NCBI GenBank assembly: GCA_900766245.1
Contig: CAAFUR010000029.1
Span: forward strand, 66,870 to 130,869
Length of the DNA stretch: 64,000 nt
From: Veillonellaceae bacterium
GTDB lineage: Bacteria > Bacillota > Negativicutes > Veillonellales > Veillonellaceae
Reading direction: 5' to 3'
The translations under genes were made by a program, and so were the position numbers. Shown in pieces: positions 9,611 through 18,226 of the stretch. Below the pieces are notes generated by a model that was not told the DNA's origin, made no database searches, and saw only the letters and a program-made list of their open reading frames with translations. Numbering within the stretch: the stretch's first letter is position 1; the number at the start of each line of letters is the position of its first letter.

Positions 9611-10352
9611 ACAGTAACCTTTCTATGACAAGTCTAATGTCTTCTGTATTGACTCGTGTATTACAACAAGGGCCACAAGGTCGTTCATTTAAGACACCAA
9701 TCACTGGAATAGGAAATACATCCGCCATACCACTGACTAAGTCTCTTTCACAGGCGATAGCCACAATCGCTTGAGGACGAATTTCCTTAATTTTTAAACG
9801 TGCTAATGTACCACCTGTAACGACCACAAAATGACATCCATAAGTATCTGCAATATCTAGCAAGGTTCCTACTTGGCACCCGCCACAACGCTTACAATTA
9901 TGCACATCTGTAGTCACTTTATGTACACAGCTAGATAATTGTATGCAATGTGGTGTGAGTAGTAATAATCGTTTGGGTTCCACGCGATATACTTGGGTGC
10001 TCACAAGATGATTGATTAATGCAATTAAGGATTGACTCACCTCATCCTTGGTATATCTAAAGCATTTACCTAGGACCGTTACCAAAGGAAATAGAAGATA
10101 TAATCCACGATTAGATAATCGCAATAAAATCGGATGTTGTATAGGATACATTGTAACTAATGCCATGTATATCCACATAGACCACCCAATCAATATGGGT
10201 AGTAGTAGCGCACTCTCTCCGATAGGTCCTGCAACAGTTCCCCATTGCGATAAACTTGGATGCATCATCCAAACCACCCAACTCCATACCATGGAAATCA
10301 ATAGCAACGCCACAGCCGTCACTGTTAAATATAGACGATAGGATTTATTCAT
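9582..10352 (-). CDS. DUF116-family membrane protein
   Basis: About 256 residues. Two or three hydrophobic segments occupy the first 100 residues, then a soluble domain rich in cysteines (CVHKV, CKRCGGCQVG, ACERDLVSG, RPCGPCCNTR) that matches the DUF116 family by recollection. The cysteine spacing suggests metal or iron-sulfur binding; no biochemical function is established. The start is ambiguous: TTG, GTG and ATG codons follow each other at 10358, 10355 and 10352, and the GGGAG ribosome site is spaced 6, 9 and 12 bases from them. It overlaps the fmt end and the rsmB start, placing it inside the translation-factor operon. Confidence 0.8.
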   Translation of the reverse strand: MNKSYRLYLTVTAVALLLISMVWSWVVWMMHPSLSQWGTVAGPIGESALLLPILIGWSMWIYMALVTMYPIQHPILLRLSNRGLYLLFPLVTVLGKCFRYTKDEVSQSLIALINHLVSTQVYRVEPKRLLLLTPHCIQLSSCVHKVTTDVHNCKRCGGCQVGTLLDIADTYGCHFVVVTGGTLARLKIKEIRPQAIVAIACERDLVSGMADVFPIPVIGVLNERPCGPCCNTRVNTEDIRLVIERLLYGNETKKRT

Positions 10353-11322
10353 CACCAAAGCAAGCTCCCACTGCTAACTGATGACCACGAGCAAAATCAC
10401 CTGCATTCATTCGCTTCTTATTTTCAGGCTGCACTTCAGTAACACGTAAGACCCCATGACCAGTGAAAATACTGAAAGACTCTTTATCTACATGCACTAT
10501 TGTTCCCTCTTTAGGATAGCCACAAGCCCCTTGTAAACGTTCAGGCGCATACTTAGAGGTAGGGTCTACTTTTGCATGCCAGAACTTAATCCGTTTACCC
10601 TCTAAGAATGTATAACATCCAGGACTTGGATTGAAAGCTCTTATTTTCGCAGCTAATGTATGTGCTGATTCTGTAAAGTTAAGATGTCCCATTTCTTTCG
10701 TAATTTTGCCTGTTTCAATAGCGTCTTCATGATTTTGAGGGACTCTTGTTAATGTACCTGCTTGTAAAGCATCTACAGTTGGTACAATCATCTGCGCCCC
10801 TAATTTTGCCAATGCTGTAAAGATTGTACCAGATGTATCCTCTTCTGTAACAGGAATACGTTCCATTAACAGAGTATCACCTGTATCTAATCCTTCGTCC
10901 ATATGCATTATCGTCATACCAGTTTCTGACTCTTCATGAAGAATCGCATATTGAATAGGTGCTGCACCCCTAAATTTCGGCAATAAAGAGGCATGTAGAT
11001 TAATACACCCCAATGGAGGCTGATGAATAAGCCAAGGAGGTAAAATCTTACCATACGCAATAACTACGACAATATCAGGAGCTAAAGTTTGCAACAATTT
11101 TTCTGCTTCTTCATTGCGCAAAGATTTCGGTTGATACACAGGAATATCATACTGTAACGCCAATTCCTTCGTCGGTGGCATTTGCAATTTATTGCCTCGT
11201 CCTTTCGGTTTATCTGGTTGACAAAATACACCTACCACAGTGTGGGAACTGTCAATTAAAGCCTGTAAGGTAGGAACCGCTATATCTGGAGTTCCCATGA
11301 AAACTATACGTAATGGATTCAT
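10345..11322 (-). CDS. fmt: Methionyl-tRNA formyltransferase
   Basis: Formylates initiator Met-tRNA using 10-formyl-tetrahydrofolate. 325 residues. N-terminal Rossmann domain with RIVFMGTPDIAVPTL and QPDKPKGRG; the catalytic region contains INLHASLLPKFRGAAPIQYA with the Asn/His pair, and MHMDEGLDTGD with the catalytic Asp. A C-terminal OB-fold tRNA-binding domain follows from about residue 210. The ATG overlaps the def stop by one base (TAATG), the typical def-fmt pairing. Confidence 0.96.
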   Translation of the reverse strand: MNPLRIVFMGTPDIAVPTLQALIDSSHTVVGVFCQPDKPKGRGNKLQMPPTKELALQYDIPVYQPKSLRNEEAEKLLQTLAPDIVVVIAYGKILPPWLIHQPPLGCINLHASLLPKFRGAAPIQYAILHEESETGMTIMHMDEGLDTGDTLLMERIPVTEEDTSGTIFTALAKLGAQMIVPTVDALQAGTLTRVPQNHEDAIETGKITKEMGHLNFTESAHTLAAKIRAFNPSPGCYTFLEGKRIKFWHAKVDPTSKYAPERLQGACGYPKEGTIVHVDKESFSIFTGHGVLRVTEVQPENKKRMNAGDFARGHQLAVGACFGDE

Positions 11323-11798
11323 TATTGTTGTTCCTTTTTATGGATAAAAATCTCATTAGGGTTCACTAACTTTTCCACAAATAAAATACCATTTAAATGG
11401 TCGATTTCATGTTGAAAAATACGTGCTAAAAAGCCTTCTGCTTTGATCTTAATCTTTTTATTATTTCGATTGATACCATGTACTTCAATTTTGTCATATC
11501 GTTCTACATCGCCGAATAGTTCTGGTACGCTCAAACAACCTTCTAAGCCTACTTGAGAACCTTCTTTTTTTACGATTTCTGGGTTGATGACTTCAATTAA
11601 ACCATTTCCATCATCTAACACAATGATTCGTTTGGATACATTAACTTGTGGTGCCGCCAAGCCTACACCATCTGTTTTATACATCGTTTCTGCCATATCA
11701 TCTAATAATTGGCGAATCTTTTTATTTACGAACTCTACTGGTTCTGCTATTTGTTTTAACACAGGATGACCTGTTTTCATAACTTCTAAAACTGCCAT
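11322..11798 (-). CDS. def: Peptide deformylase
   Basis: Iron/zinc hydrolase removing the N-terminal formyl group from nascent proteins. 158 residues with all three family motifs: GVGLAAPQV, EGCLSVP (metal-ligand Cys) and QHEIDHLNG (two His ligands and the catalytic Glu). AGGAGG lies upstream of the ATG. It follows priA by 8 bp and is coupled to fmt. Confidence 0.96.
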   Translation of the reverse strand: MAVLEVMKTGHPVLKQIAEPVEFVNKKIRQLLDDMAETMYKTDGVGLAAPQVNVSKRIIVLDDGNGLIEVINPEIVKKEGSQVGLEGCLSVPELFGDVERYDKIEVHGINRNNKKIKIKAEGFLARIFQHEIDHLNGILFVEKLVNPNEIFIHKKEQQ

Positions 11799-11806
11799 AT
11801 TCCCTC

Positions 11807-13990
11807 CTATACTGGATCCACATCTATATAGATATGGGGCAATGTAAATATATCTGAATGATACATGTATGATTTTATTTTCGATAAATCAACGCCACGA
11901 ATCATAATACAAAGTCGATACATATCTCGTATCTTTACGGCACCATTTTCATAGGGCCCTAGTATATCAATGCGCTGGCCTTCACAAGCCTGACGCAAAG
12001 TGTTTGCTAATTCTGTCGCTCTCGTTCGTACTACTGAAAGCTTTTCATCTAATAAGGTAATTTGTATCATTTCACCAATTGGCGGATACAACAAAGCTTT
12101 TCGAGCCTCTATTTCTTCCTCATAAAAGCTAACATAATCATGGTGTGTGCTGTGCTGAATGGCATAATGTTCAGGACTATAGGTTTGTACTACGACTGTT
12201 CCCGGTTTATCACCACGACCAGCACGACCAGCCGCTTGTGTTAGCAAATTAAACGTTCTTTCAGAAGCCGTATACACAGGAATGTGCAAGACAGAATCAG
12301 CTGTAATAATTCCTACTGCGGTAACATTTGAAAAATCATGTCCTTTTGCCACCATTTGCGTACCCAATAAAATATCATATTGGCCAGTACCAAAGGCTTC
12401 CAAAATACGCTGTGATTCTCCTTTTTTAGATGTCGTATCTTGATCTAGACGAGCAATTCTGGCTTGAGGAAATCGTTTTGCCAATTCTTCTTCTACCTTT
12501 TGTGTACCTGTACCAAAGAATTTAATCTTACGGCTACCACAATGAGGACAGATTTGCGGTACCATTTCATGATGGTCACAATAATGGCAACGCAAATCCT
12601 GTCCCGATTGATGATACACCATTGATATATCACAGTGAGGGCATTGGATAGGTTTACCACAATCTCGACACATCACAAATGTACTATGACCTCTTCGATT
12701 CAGCAAGAGAATCATTTGTTCCCGTTTCTGTAGCGTTTCTTGGATTAACGTATCTAATGCCATAGAAAATACAGAGTAATTCCCATAGAACATTTCTTCT
12801 TTCATATCCACAACAGTGACCTTAGGCATCGGTTGATGAAAAATACGATGTTCTAAAGATAATAACTGATAGATCCCTTGGTTTGCTAAATAATAAGCCT
12901 GTACAGATGGTGTGGCAGACCCCAAAATAAGCGGACATTGATGGCTTTCACTGCGCCATCTTGCCACCATACGTGCATCGTAACGAGTCATATCTTGTTG
13001 CTTATAAGATGGATCATGTTCCTCATCGACTACAATGAGACCGATATCTTCTGTTGGTGCAAACACGGCAGAACGGGCACCTATGATAATATGGCTATCT
13101 TTTCGGCGTAAACGCTCCCAATTATTGTAACGTTCCGATTTTGTTAACTGGCTATGGAAAACCACTACTTCTTGACCAAACTTTTCTACAAATCGTTTTA
13201 CAATTTGCGTTGTTAAAGCAATTTCTGGAACTAGAATAATTGCAATTTTATCTTGGCGAATCGTTTCTTGTGCAGCTTTTAGATACACTTGCGTTTTTCC
13301 GCTGCCTGTTACACCATGGAGTAAAAAGGTTTTACTTGTCTGCTTAGCAATACATTCCTGAATAGGTTCATATACAGATTGTTGAGCCTCTGTCAAAGGA
13401 ATGTCTATACTATCCACAACTTCTTCATACCGTGTTTTCGTCATTTCATAACGCCATTCTACATCGATATGAGAACATTCTTTTACTTGTTTAATGACAG
13501 GCAAACTAAATCCTGCCAATCGCAAGGTACTCACTGAAGTTGCTCCATGCTCTACTAAGTATTCTGCTAATAAGCGTTGCTTTTGTTTCCTCACCGCAAA
13601 CAGTTCTATACGGAAGGAATCCTTAGGCATAAGCCATTCAATTTTAGGCCGGTCATAAGATTTTAATTTACTTTTATCGACAGTAAATAAACTTAATGCC
13701 TCTGCAAAAGTACACAAGTAATACTCGCTTAACTTACGAGCAGTACTTAACATTTCCGATGAAAACCAAGGTGTGGGATCTAAAACTGCTAATATGGGTT
13801 TAATCACAAATGGTGGATTTTCTATGTCACAATAACCTACAAGGATCCCCTCTTCTTTGGAGGCTCCTAAGGGAACTGCTACGCGAGTTCCAATAGGTAC
13901 ATCCCCGAATGAGTCAGGTATTTCATAGGTTAAAGGTTTATTCAATTGTTTCGCAGGACGATTGATAATAATTTCACCTAAACGCATCAT
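11807..13990 (-). CDS. priA: Primosomal replication-restart helicase PriA
   Basis: About 727 residues. N-terminal 3'-DNA-binding domain, then a superfamily 2 helicase core: Walker A GVTGSGKTQVYL, DEEH box VVDEEHDPSYKQ, GSATPS. An inserted zinc-binding region has paired cysteines CRDCGKPIQCPHC and CHYCDHHEMVPQICPHCG, and motif V/VI GTQMVAKGHDF and QAAGRAGRG follow. It reloads the replisome at stalled forks. Two adjacent ATG codons (13990 and 13987) follow AGGAGG; a GTG farther upstream is excluded because the predicted transcription start falls beside it. It is the first gene of the long operon. Confidence 0.95.
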   Translation of the reverse strand: MMRLGEIIINRPAKQLNKPLTYEIPDSFGDVPIGTRVAVPLGASKEEGILVGYCDIENPPFVIKPILAVLDPTPWFSSEMLSTARKLSEYYLCTFAEALSLFTVDKSKLKSYDRPKIEWLMPKDSFRIELFAVRKQKQRLLAEYLVEHGATSVSTLRLAGFSLPVIKQVKECSHIDVEWRYEMTKTRYEEVVDSIDIPLTEAQQSVYEPIQECIAKQTSKTFLLHGVTGSGKTQVYLKAAQETIRQDKIAIILVPEIALTTQIVKRFVEKFGQEVVVFHSQLTKSERYNNWERLRRKDSHIIIGARSAVFAPTEDIGLIVVDEEHDPSYKQQDMTRYDARMVARWRSESHQCPLILGSATPSVQAYYLANQGIYQLLSLEHRIFHQPMPKVTVVDMKEEMFYGNYSVFSMALDTLIQETLQKREQMILLLNRRGHSTFVMCRDCGKPIQCPHCDISMVYHQSGQDLRCHYCDHHEMVPQICPHCGSRKIKFFGTGTQKVEEELAKRFPQARIARLDQDTTSKKGESQRILEAFGTGQYDILLGTQMVAKGHDFSNVTAVGIITADSVLHIPVYTASERTFNLLTQAAGRAGRGDKPGTVVVQTYSPEHYAIQHSTHHDYVSFYEEEIEARKALLYPPIGEMIQITLLDEKLSVVRTRATELANTLRQACEGQRIDILGPYENGAVKIRDMYRLCIMIRGVDLSKIKSYMYHSDIFTLPHIYIDVDPV

Positions 13991-14013
13991 AACCTCCTGA
14001 CTAAACACTCTCC

Positions 14014-14022
14014 ATTATACCA
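14014..14022 (-). promoter_or_regulatory. Predicted extended -10 promoter of the priA operon
   Basis: The minus strand reads TGGTATAAT, a perfect extended -10. No convincing -35 box lies 16-18 bp upstream, as expected for an extended -10 promoter. Transcription would start near 14007, giving a leader of under 20 nt before the priA ribosome site AGGAGG. Confidence 0.55.
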
Positions 14023-14205
14023 CGTTTGTACCTTCGATTCATACTATTTCATACCCTAGTCCTGCACATTTTCACGTCATAGCATTTCTTTTGAGACAAA
14101 CATATACAAGGTTATAGAAGCAAATAAGTTGGCACACTAATCTACTACTCTTATAAGAAGTGTCTACAAGACAACCTAGACTCTTATAATTAATACTGGA
14201 ATAAC

Positions 14206-14243
14206 AAAAATAGAGGACAAAGACATGCGTCTCTATCCTCTAT
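14206..14243 (-). terminator. Rho-independent terminator after metK
   Basis: On the minus strand ATAGAGGA pairs with TCCTCTAT across an 18-base loop and is followed by a run of five T. It lies 40-75 bp past the metK stop. The remaining intergenic sequence up to the priA promoter shows nothing else recognisable. Confidence 0.75.
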
Positions 14244-14282
14244 ATATGTATCACTCAAAACCGAATGACAATTCTTTACCTA

Positions 14283-15473
14283 TTATAAACCAGCTTCTTT
14301 ACGAAGTACTTCTGCTTTATCTGTGCGTTCCCAAGGAAGGTCTACATCTGTACGACCAAAGTGACCATAAGCAGCAGTTTTTTTGTAGTGTGGTTTTAAC
14401 AAGTCTAACATTTCAATGATGCCTGCTGGACGAAGGTCAAAATGTTTGCTTACTAATGCAGAAATTTTTTCTTCCTCGATTTTTGCAGTACCAAATGTTT
14501 CCACCATGATAGATACAGGTTTTGCTACACCAATTGCGTAAGCTACTTGTACTTCACATTTATCAGCAAGACCAGCTACCACAATATTTTTAGCTACATA
14601 ACGAGCTGCATATGCTGCGGAACGGTCAACTTTTGTAGGATCTTTACCGGAGAAAGCTCCACCACCATGACGAGCCATACCGCCATACGTATCTACGATA
14701 ATTTTACGACCAGTCAAACCAGCGTCACCTTGTGGACCACCGATTACAAAACGACCAGTTGGGTTGATGAAATATTTAGTATTTTCATCAATAAATCCTT
14801 CTGGAAGAACTGGATCAATCACATATTTTTTAATATCTGCTTGGATTTGTTCCAATGTCACTTCTGGTCCATGTTGTGTAGAAATAACGATTGTTTCAAT
14901 GCGTTTTGGCTTGCCATCAACATATTCAACAGTTACTTGTGTTTTACCATCTGGACGAAGGTAAGGCAATGTACCATCTTTACGAACTTTTGTTAATTGA
15001 CGAGATAAACGATGCGCCAAGCTAATAGGCATAGGCATTAGCTCTTCAGTTTCATTGGATGCGAAACCAAACATCATACCTTGGTCGCCAGCACCGATTT
15101 TATCGAACGCATCACTACCGCCTTCGCGAGATTCTAATGCTTCATCTACGCCCATTGCGATATCTGCAGATTGTTCATCAATCGCTACATTAACGCCACA
15201 AGTATCCGCATCAAAACCAAATTTTGCACGTGTATATCCGATTTCACGAATTGTGTCACGAACAATATGAGGAATATCTACATATGTTTTTGTAGTAATT
15301 TCGCCTACTACATGAACTTGGCCTGTAGTTACTAATGTTTCACAGGCAACGTGTGCTGTTGGATCTTTTTCTAAAATAGCATCCAATACAGCATCTGAAA
15401 TTTGGTCAGCAATTTTGTCTGGATGACCTTCTGTTACAGATTCAGAAGTGAAAAATACATGTTTTTCTGCCAT
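14283..15473 (-). CDS. metK: S-adenosylmethionine synthetase
   Basis: Makes SAM from methionine and ATP. The start MAEKHVFFTSESVTEGHPDK gives 396 residues and has TGGAGG seven bases upstream; a longer in-frame reading would run back through the riboswitch terminator and is rejected. Motifs: TEGHPDKIADQISD with the ATP/Mg site, GAGDQGMMFG, and the GGGAFSGKDPTKVDRSAAY loop. It is monocistronic, controlled by the SAM-I riboswitch upstream and ended by the hairpin at 14206-14243. Confidence 0.97.
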   Translation of the reverse strand: MAEKHVFFTSESVTEGHPDKIADQISDAVLDAILEKDPTAHVACETLVTTGQVHVVGEITTKTYVDIPHIVRDTIREIGYTRAKFGFDADTCGVNVAIDEQSADIAMGVDEALESREGGSDAFDKIGAGDQGMMFGFASNETEELMPMPISLAHRLSRQLTKVRKDGTLPYLRPDGKTQVTVEYVDGKPKRIETIVISTQHGPEVTLEQIQADIKKYVIDPVLPEGFIDENTKYFINPTGRFVIGGPQGDAGLTGRKIIVDTYGGMARHGGGAFSGKDPTKVDRSAAYAARYVAKNIVVAGLADKCEVQVAYAIGVAKPVSIMVETFGTAKIEEEKISALVSKHFDLRPAGIIEMLDLLKPHYKKTAAYGHFGRTDVDLPWERTDKAEVLRKEAGL

Positions 15474-15488
15474 GAATAAACCTCCAAT

Positions 15489-15518
15489 AAAAAAATTCCT
15501 CATCACAAGACGAGGAAT
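15489..15518 (-). terminator. Intrinsic terminator of the metK SAM-I riboswitch
   Basis: On the minus strand ATTCCTC pairs with GAGGAAT and is followed by seven T. It lies directly after the aptamer and about 5 bp before the metK ribosome site, so SAM binding would favour termination and shut off metK. The 5' arm lies just beyond the P1 stem, suiting an anti-terminator alternative. Confidence 0.85.
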
Positions 15519-15524
15519 CATATC

Positions 15525-15623
15525 CCCATCTTCCGATCAAAGATCGTTGGATTTAGCACCTTCTCCCCTAAGGAATGGTTGCTGTAGCTTCAAAGGGCCT
15601 CTCCCTCCACTACTCTTGATGAG
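15525..15623 (-). promoter_or_regulatory. SAM-I (S-box) riboswitch aptamer
   Basis: The minus-strand sequence carries the S-box landmarks in order: CTCATCAAGAG at the 5' side of P1/P2, GTGGAGGGAGAGGCCC, TGAAGCTACAGCAACC, AAGGTGCTAAATCC, and a closing GATGGG strand that pairs with CTCATC to form P1. This is the conserved SAM-I core by established knowledge of the class. It precedes a terminator and metK, the SAM synthetase gene, giving feedback control by SAM. Confidence 0.93.
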
Positions 15624-15668
15624 ACTTGTATCATACATATAATACTTAGTTTAAAATCACTACATGTA

Positions 15669-15697
15669 ATTATAGCACATATTTATAGGTCTGCCAA
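15669..15697 (-). promoter_or_regulatory. Predicted sigma-70 promoter of the metK riboswitch transcript
   Basis: Minus strand: -35 TTGGCA (15692-15697), a 17-bp spacer, and -10 TATAAT (15669-15674), also preceded by TG in extended position. The -35 box lies inside the last codons of coaBC. Predicted start near 15662, about 40 nt before the aptamer. Confidence 0.75.
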
Positions 15698-16864
15698 GGC
15701 TTGAATAATACGTTCCGCCACATCAAGTTTTGACATATTCGGTAAATTTACAATTTGATCTCCAGGATAGATAAATGTCACTTCATTGGTATCCACATCA
15801 AATCCAGCATTGGATTTACTTACATCATTAGCCACTAACATGTCCAAATTCTTTTTGCGTACCTTTTCTTTTCCATAGCTAATGACATCTTGCGTTTCTG
15901 CTGCAAAACCAATTAGCTTTTGATGCTGTTTGCGATTCCCCAAGCTTGCTAAAATATCTGGATTTTTTACCAACTCTAATGTCATAGTTTCTTGTTTTTT
16001 TATTTTATTGTCCGCTACTTCAGCTACACGATAGTCCGCCACAGCCGCAGCCATAATCACAGCATCTGCCGAGTCATAATGACTATCGATTGCCGCTTTC
16101 ATCTCCGTAGCAGAACGGACTATGATACACTCTACACCAATTGGCACAGCAAGATCTGTGGGAGCAGATACCAAAATTGTCTTAGCTCCTGCTTGGGCTG
16201 CTTTCAATGCCACTGCATATCCCATCTTTCCACTGGAACGATTCGTAATGTATCGAACTGGATCAATAGCTTCTTGCGTACCACCAGCGCTGACTATCAC
16301 CGTTTTGCCTTCTAATAGTTCTGTTTTTCCTAAATGAAAGTCCACCCAGTCCATAATTTTTTGCGGTTCTGGTAAACGACCTTTTCCTTCTACCCCACAT
16401 GCTAGAAGTCCACTATCTGGTTCTAACACATGGACGCCTCTACCACGTAAGATACTTAAATTTTCTTGCACAGTTGGATGGGCATACATGTTACTATTCA
16501 TAGCTGGACATACAAATACAGGGGCCGTTGTGGCCAATAATTGGGTAGATAACATATCATCTGCAATACCATGGGACATCTTAGCAATCATATTAGCCGT
16601 TGCTGGTGCTACTACATAGGCATCCGCCCAAGTTGCATAGGCAATATGCTCTACATTCCAATCCTGTACATTTTCAAACATTTCCACAGCCACTTTGTGT
16701 TTACTAATTTCACCAAACACAAGGGGACTCACAAATTTGGTGGCATTTCTCGTCATTACCACTTTTACTTCTGCTCCCGCTTTATATAAACGGCTTACTA
16801 ACTCTACTGCTTTATAGGCTGCAATACCTGCTGTTACGCCTACTACGATATGCTTACCTTTCAA
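15683..16864 (-). CDS. coaBC: Bifunctional phosphopantothenoylcysteine decarboxylase / phosphopantothenate-cysteine ligase
   Basis: Two consecutive steps of coenzyme A synthesis. 393 residues from a TTG start (MKGKHIVVGVTAGIAAYKAVE), preferred because AGGAAGG is 8 bases upstream; a GTG three codons earlier touches the ribosome site. The CoaC flavoprotein half (1-185) shows VGVTAGIAAYK, APATANMIAKM and VCPAMNSNMY. The CoaB half begins near 190 with VIVSAGGTQEAIDPVRYITN, NRSSGKMGYA and MAAAVADYR. Its 3' end contains the metK promoter. Confidence 0.93.
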   Translation of the reverse strand: MKGKHIVVGVTAGIAAYKAVELVSRLYKAGAEVKVVMTRNATKFVSPLVFGEISKHKVAVEMFENVQDWNVEHIAYATWADAYVVAPATANMIAKMSHGIADDMLSTQLLATTAPVFVCPAMNSNMYAHPTVQENLSILRGRGVHVLEPDSGLLACGVEGKGRLPEPQKIMDWVDFHLGKTELLEGKTVIVSAGGTQEAIDPVRYITNRSSGKMGYAVALKAAQAGAKTILVSAPTDLAVPIGVECIIVRSATEMKAAIDSHYDSADAVIMAAAVADYRVAEVADNKIKKQETMTLELVKNPDILASLGNRKQHQKLIGFAAETQDVISYGKEKVRKKNLDMLVANDVSKSNAGFDVDTNEVTFIYPGDQIVNLPNMSKLDVAERIIQALADL

Positions 16865-16919
16865 AAGTCTCACCTTCCTATAGAACTAATTCAATTAATA
16901 GACTATCTGTACTTACCCT

Positions 16920-16925
16920 ATTATA
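16920..16925 (-). promoter_or_regulatory. Possible -10 element of coaBC
   Basis: The minus strand reads CTGTATAATAGG about 50 bp before the coaBC start. The hexamer is a perfect -10, but no good -35 is visible at the expected distance. Offered as a weak prediction. Confidence 0.35.
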
Positions 16926-16986
16926 CAGTATCTGACTCAGTAATACATCTTTATTTTAAACTATGAAAGTTCAAGATAGCCTCTCT

Positions 16987-17038
16987 ACAAAAAAAAGCTG
17001 TAGACAAATTAAAATATACATAATTTGCTACAGCTTTT
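16987..17038. terminator. Bidirectional-looking terminator after the GNAT gene
   Basis: AAAAGCTGTAG (16993-17003) pairs with CTACAGCTTTT (17028-17038), with further A/T pairing inside. The minus strand has a run of eight T after the stem, so it should end the acetyltransferase transcript. Confidence 0.8.
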
Positions 17039-17082
17039 CACATATGTATAGAATGGATGACAAATCCATCAAGTTTTGGCCT

Positions 17083-17529
17083 CTATAAAGGTAAAGATAA
17101 ATGAACAACAGTTTTCACTGATTTCTTCGTTCCATCTATTTTTTTGAACCCTAAGTTAGTATATAACTCTTTTGCATTTTCCATGCTAGGTAAACTATCT
17201 AAAAGCAATGTTTTATACCCAAACTCACGAGCGTCTTCTACTACCATTTTAGCCATATTCGTACCTAAAGAGCTATGCCGAAAAGCAGGACGAACGTACA
17301 AACGCTTCATAGCCGCTGTGTTACTATCAACATAGCGTAATGCGACACAACCCGCTGGTTTGTTATCGATAAAGGCAATATACAAGGCTTCACCTTCACC
17401 TTTATATTTGTCTTCCAATCCATGAAATTCTCTTAAATTAGCGGACACACCTAATGATCGTACATACTCTACAAATAAATCTTTTACTTCATCAATATAA
17501 TCGTGGCCATTACGAATTTCAAAATTCAT
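17083..17529 (-). CDS. GNAT-family N-acetyltransferase
   Basis: 148 residues with the acetyl-CoA fold. The region AMKRLYVRPAFRHSSLGTNM (about 82-101) has the V-R-P-x-x-R-x-x-x-L/I-G strand-turn-helix that binds CoA pyrophosphate, followed by ARE..GYKTLLLDSLPSM and LYTNLGFKKI typical of motif B. The substrate cannot be read from sequence. AGGAGG precedes the ATG. It stands alone: terminators lie on both sides (16987-17038 and 17733-17766). Confidence 0.85.
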   Translation of the reverse strand: MNFEIRNGHDYIDEVKDLFVEYVRSLGVSANLREFHGLEDKYKGEGEALYIAFIDNKPAGCVALRYVDSNTAAMKRLYVRPAFRHSSLGTNMAKMVVEDAREFGYKTLLLDSLPSMENAKELYTNLGFKKIDGTKKSVKTVVHLSLPL

Positions 17530-17732
17530 AGTATACCTCCTCTTAGTATTACATGAAACTGATATTGTTAGTATTCGACGAAGTTATAAAAAGTCCTTTT
17601 AATTTCTTTCAAAATTTTAATTATGAACTATCCCCTACTAACATAAGCATATTGCACTTTAAATCGATGGTATCTAATATAGCACTTCTAATACAATGAA
17701 AACTATAAGTGCATAGTGTTTATTTTACATAC

Positions 17733-17766
17733 AAAAAAAGACTGCAAGAAATATATTCCTTGCAGC
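17733..17766 (-). terminator. Rho-independent terminator after the coiled-coil gene
   Basis: The minus strand has CTGCAAG pairing with CTTGCAG, closed further by G-C, followed by seven T. It ends the rsmD-coaD-coiled-coil transcript. Nothing else is recognisable in the 200 bp up to the GNAT gene. Confidence 0.75.
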
Positions 17767-17776
17767 CTCAATATAC

Positions 17777-18217
17777 TTATTTATATAATGTTTGACGGTT
17801 TTCTTGCAACGCTTCTAATGTACGTTCTAAATTAGATTCTACATATTTGAACACATCACTAGCATATTGAATAGAACTATTTTTAAGTTCTTCAGAAGAT
17901 TTATTAGCTTCTGCAATGATATGATTTGCATGTTCTTGTGCTTGTTTGACTAATTCACTTTCTTCTGTTAATTTTTGAATATATTCTTTCGCTTGTTCAA
18001 TCAACGCATCAGCTTGTTTTTGACCTTCCGCTACAATGCGGTCACGTTCTGCCACAATGCGACGAGATTCTTCTAATTCAAGTGGCAAAGATTCTGTCAA
18101 CGCATCTACTATACGCATAATTTCTTCTTCTTCAATTAACTTTTTATTTGTCATAATCATATTGTTGCTAGTAACAATCAAGTTTTCCAATTCTTCTAAT
18201 AATTTTTCTGTTCTCAT
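17777..18217 (-). CDS. Conserved coiled-coil protein downstream of coaD
   Basis: 146 residues, almost entirely charged heptad-like helix: E/K/Q-rich, with repeated A-E-x-x-R-I-V-A-E and I-A-E-A-N-K segments and no membrane span or signal peptide. The pattern resembles the V-type ATPase subunit H/DivIVA-like helical proteins often annotated only as 'ATPase' beside coaD in Clostridia and Negativicutes. No catalytic motif is present and no function can be assigned. AGGAGG lies upstream, and it follows coaD by 9 bp, so it is co-transcribed. Confidence 0.7.
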   Translation of the reverse strand: MRTEKLLEELENLIVTSNNMIMTNKKLIEEEEIMRIVDALTESLPLELEESRRIVAERDRIVAEGQKQADALIEQAKEYIQKLTEESELVKQAQEHANHIIAEANKSSEELKNSSIQYASDVFKYVESNLERTLEALQENRQTLYK

Positions 18218-18226
18218 GGCATCCTC

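Noticed and set aside
14887..15270. Plus-strand frames antisense to metK
   Set aside because: Long open frames opposite metK reflect its codon use; no start signals or recognisable domains.
15474..15521. Longer start of metK
   Set aside because: The extra codons come from the riboswitch terminator; the MAEKHVFF start has a good ribosome site.
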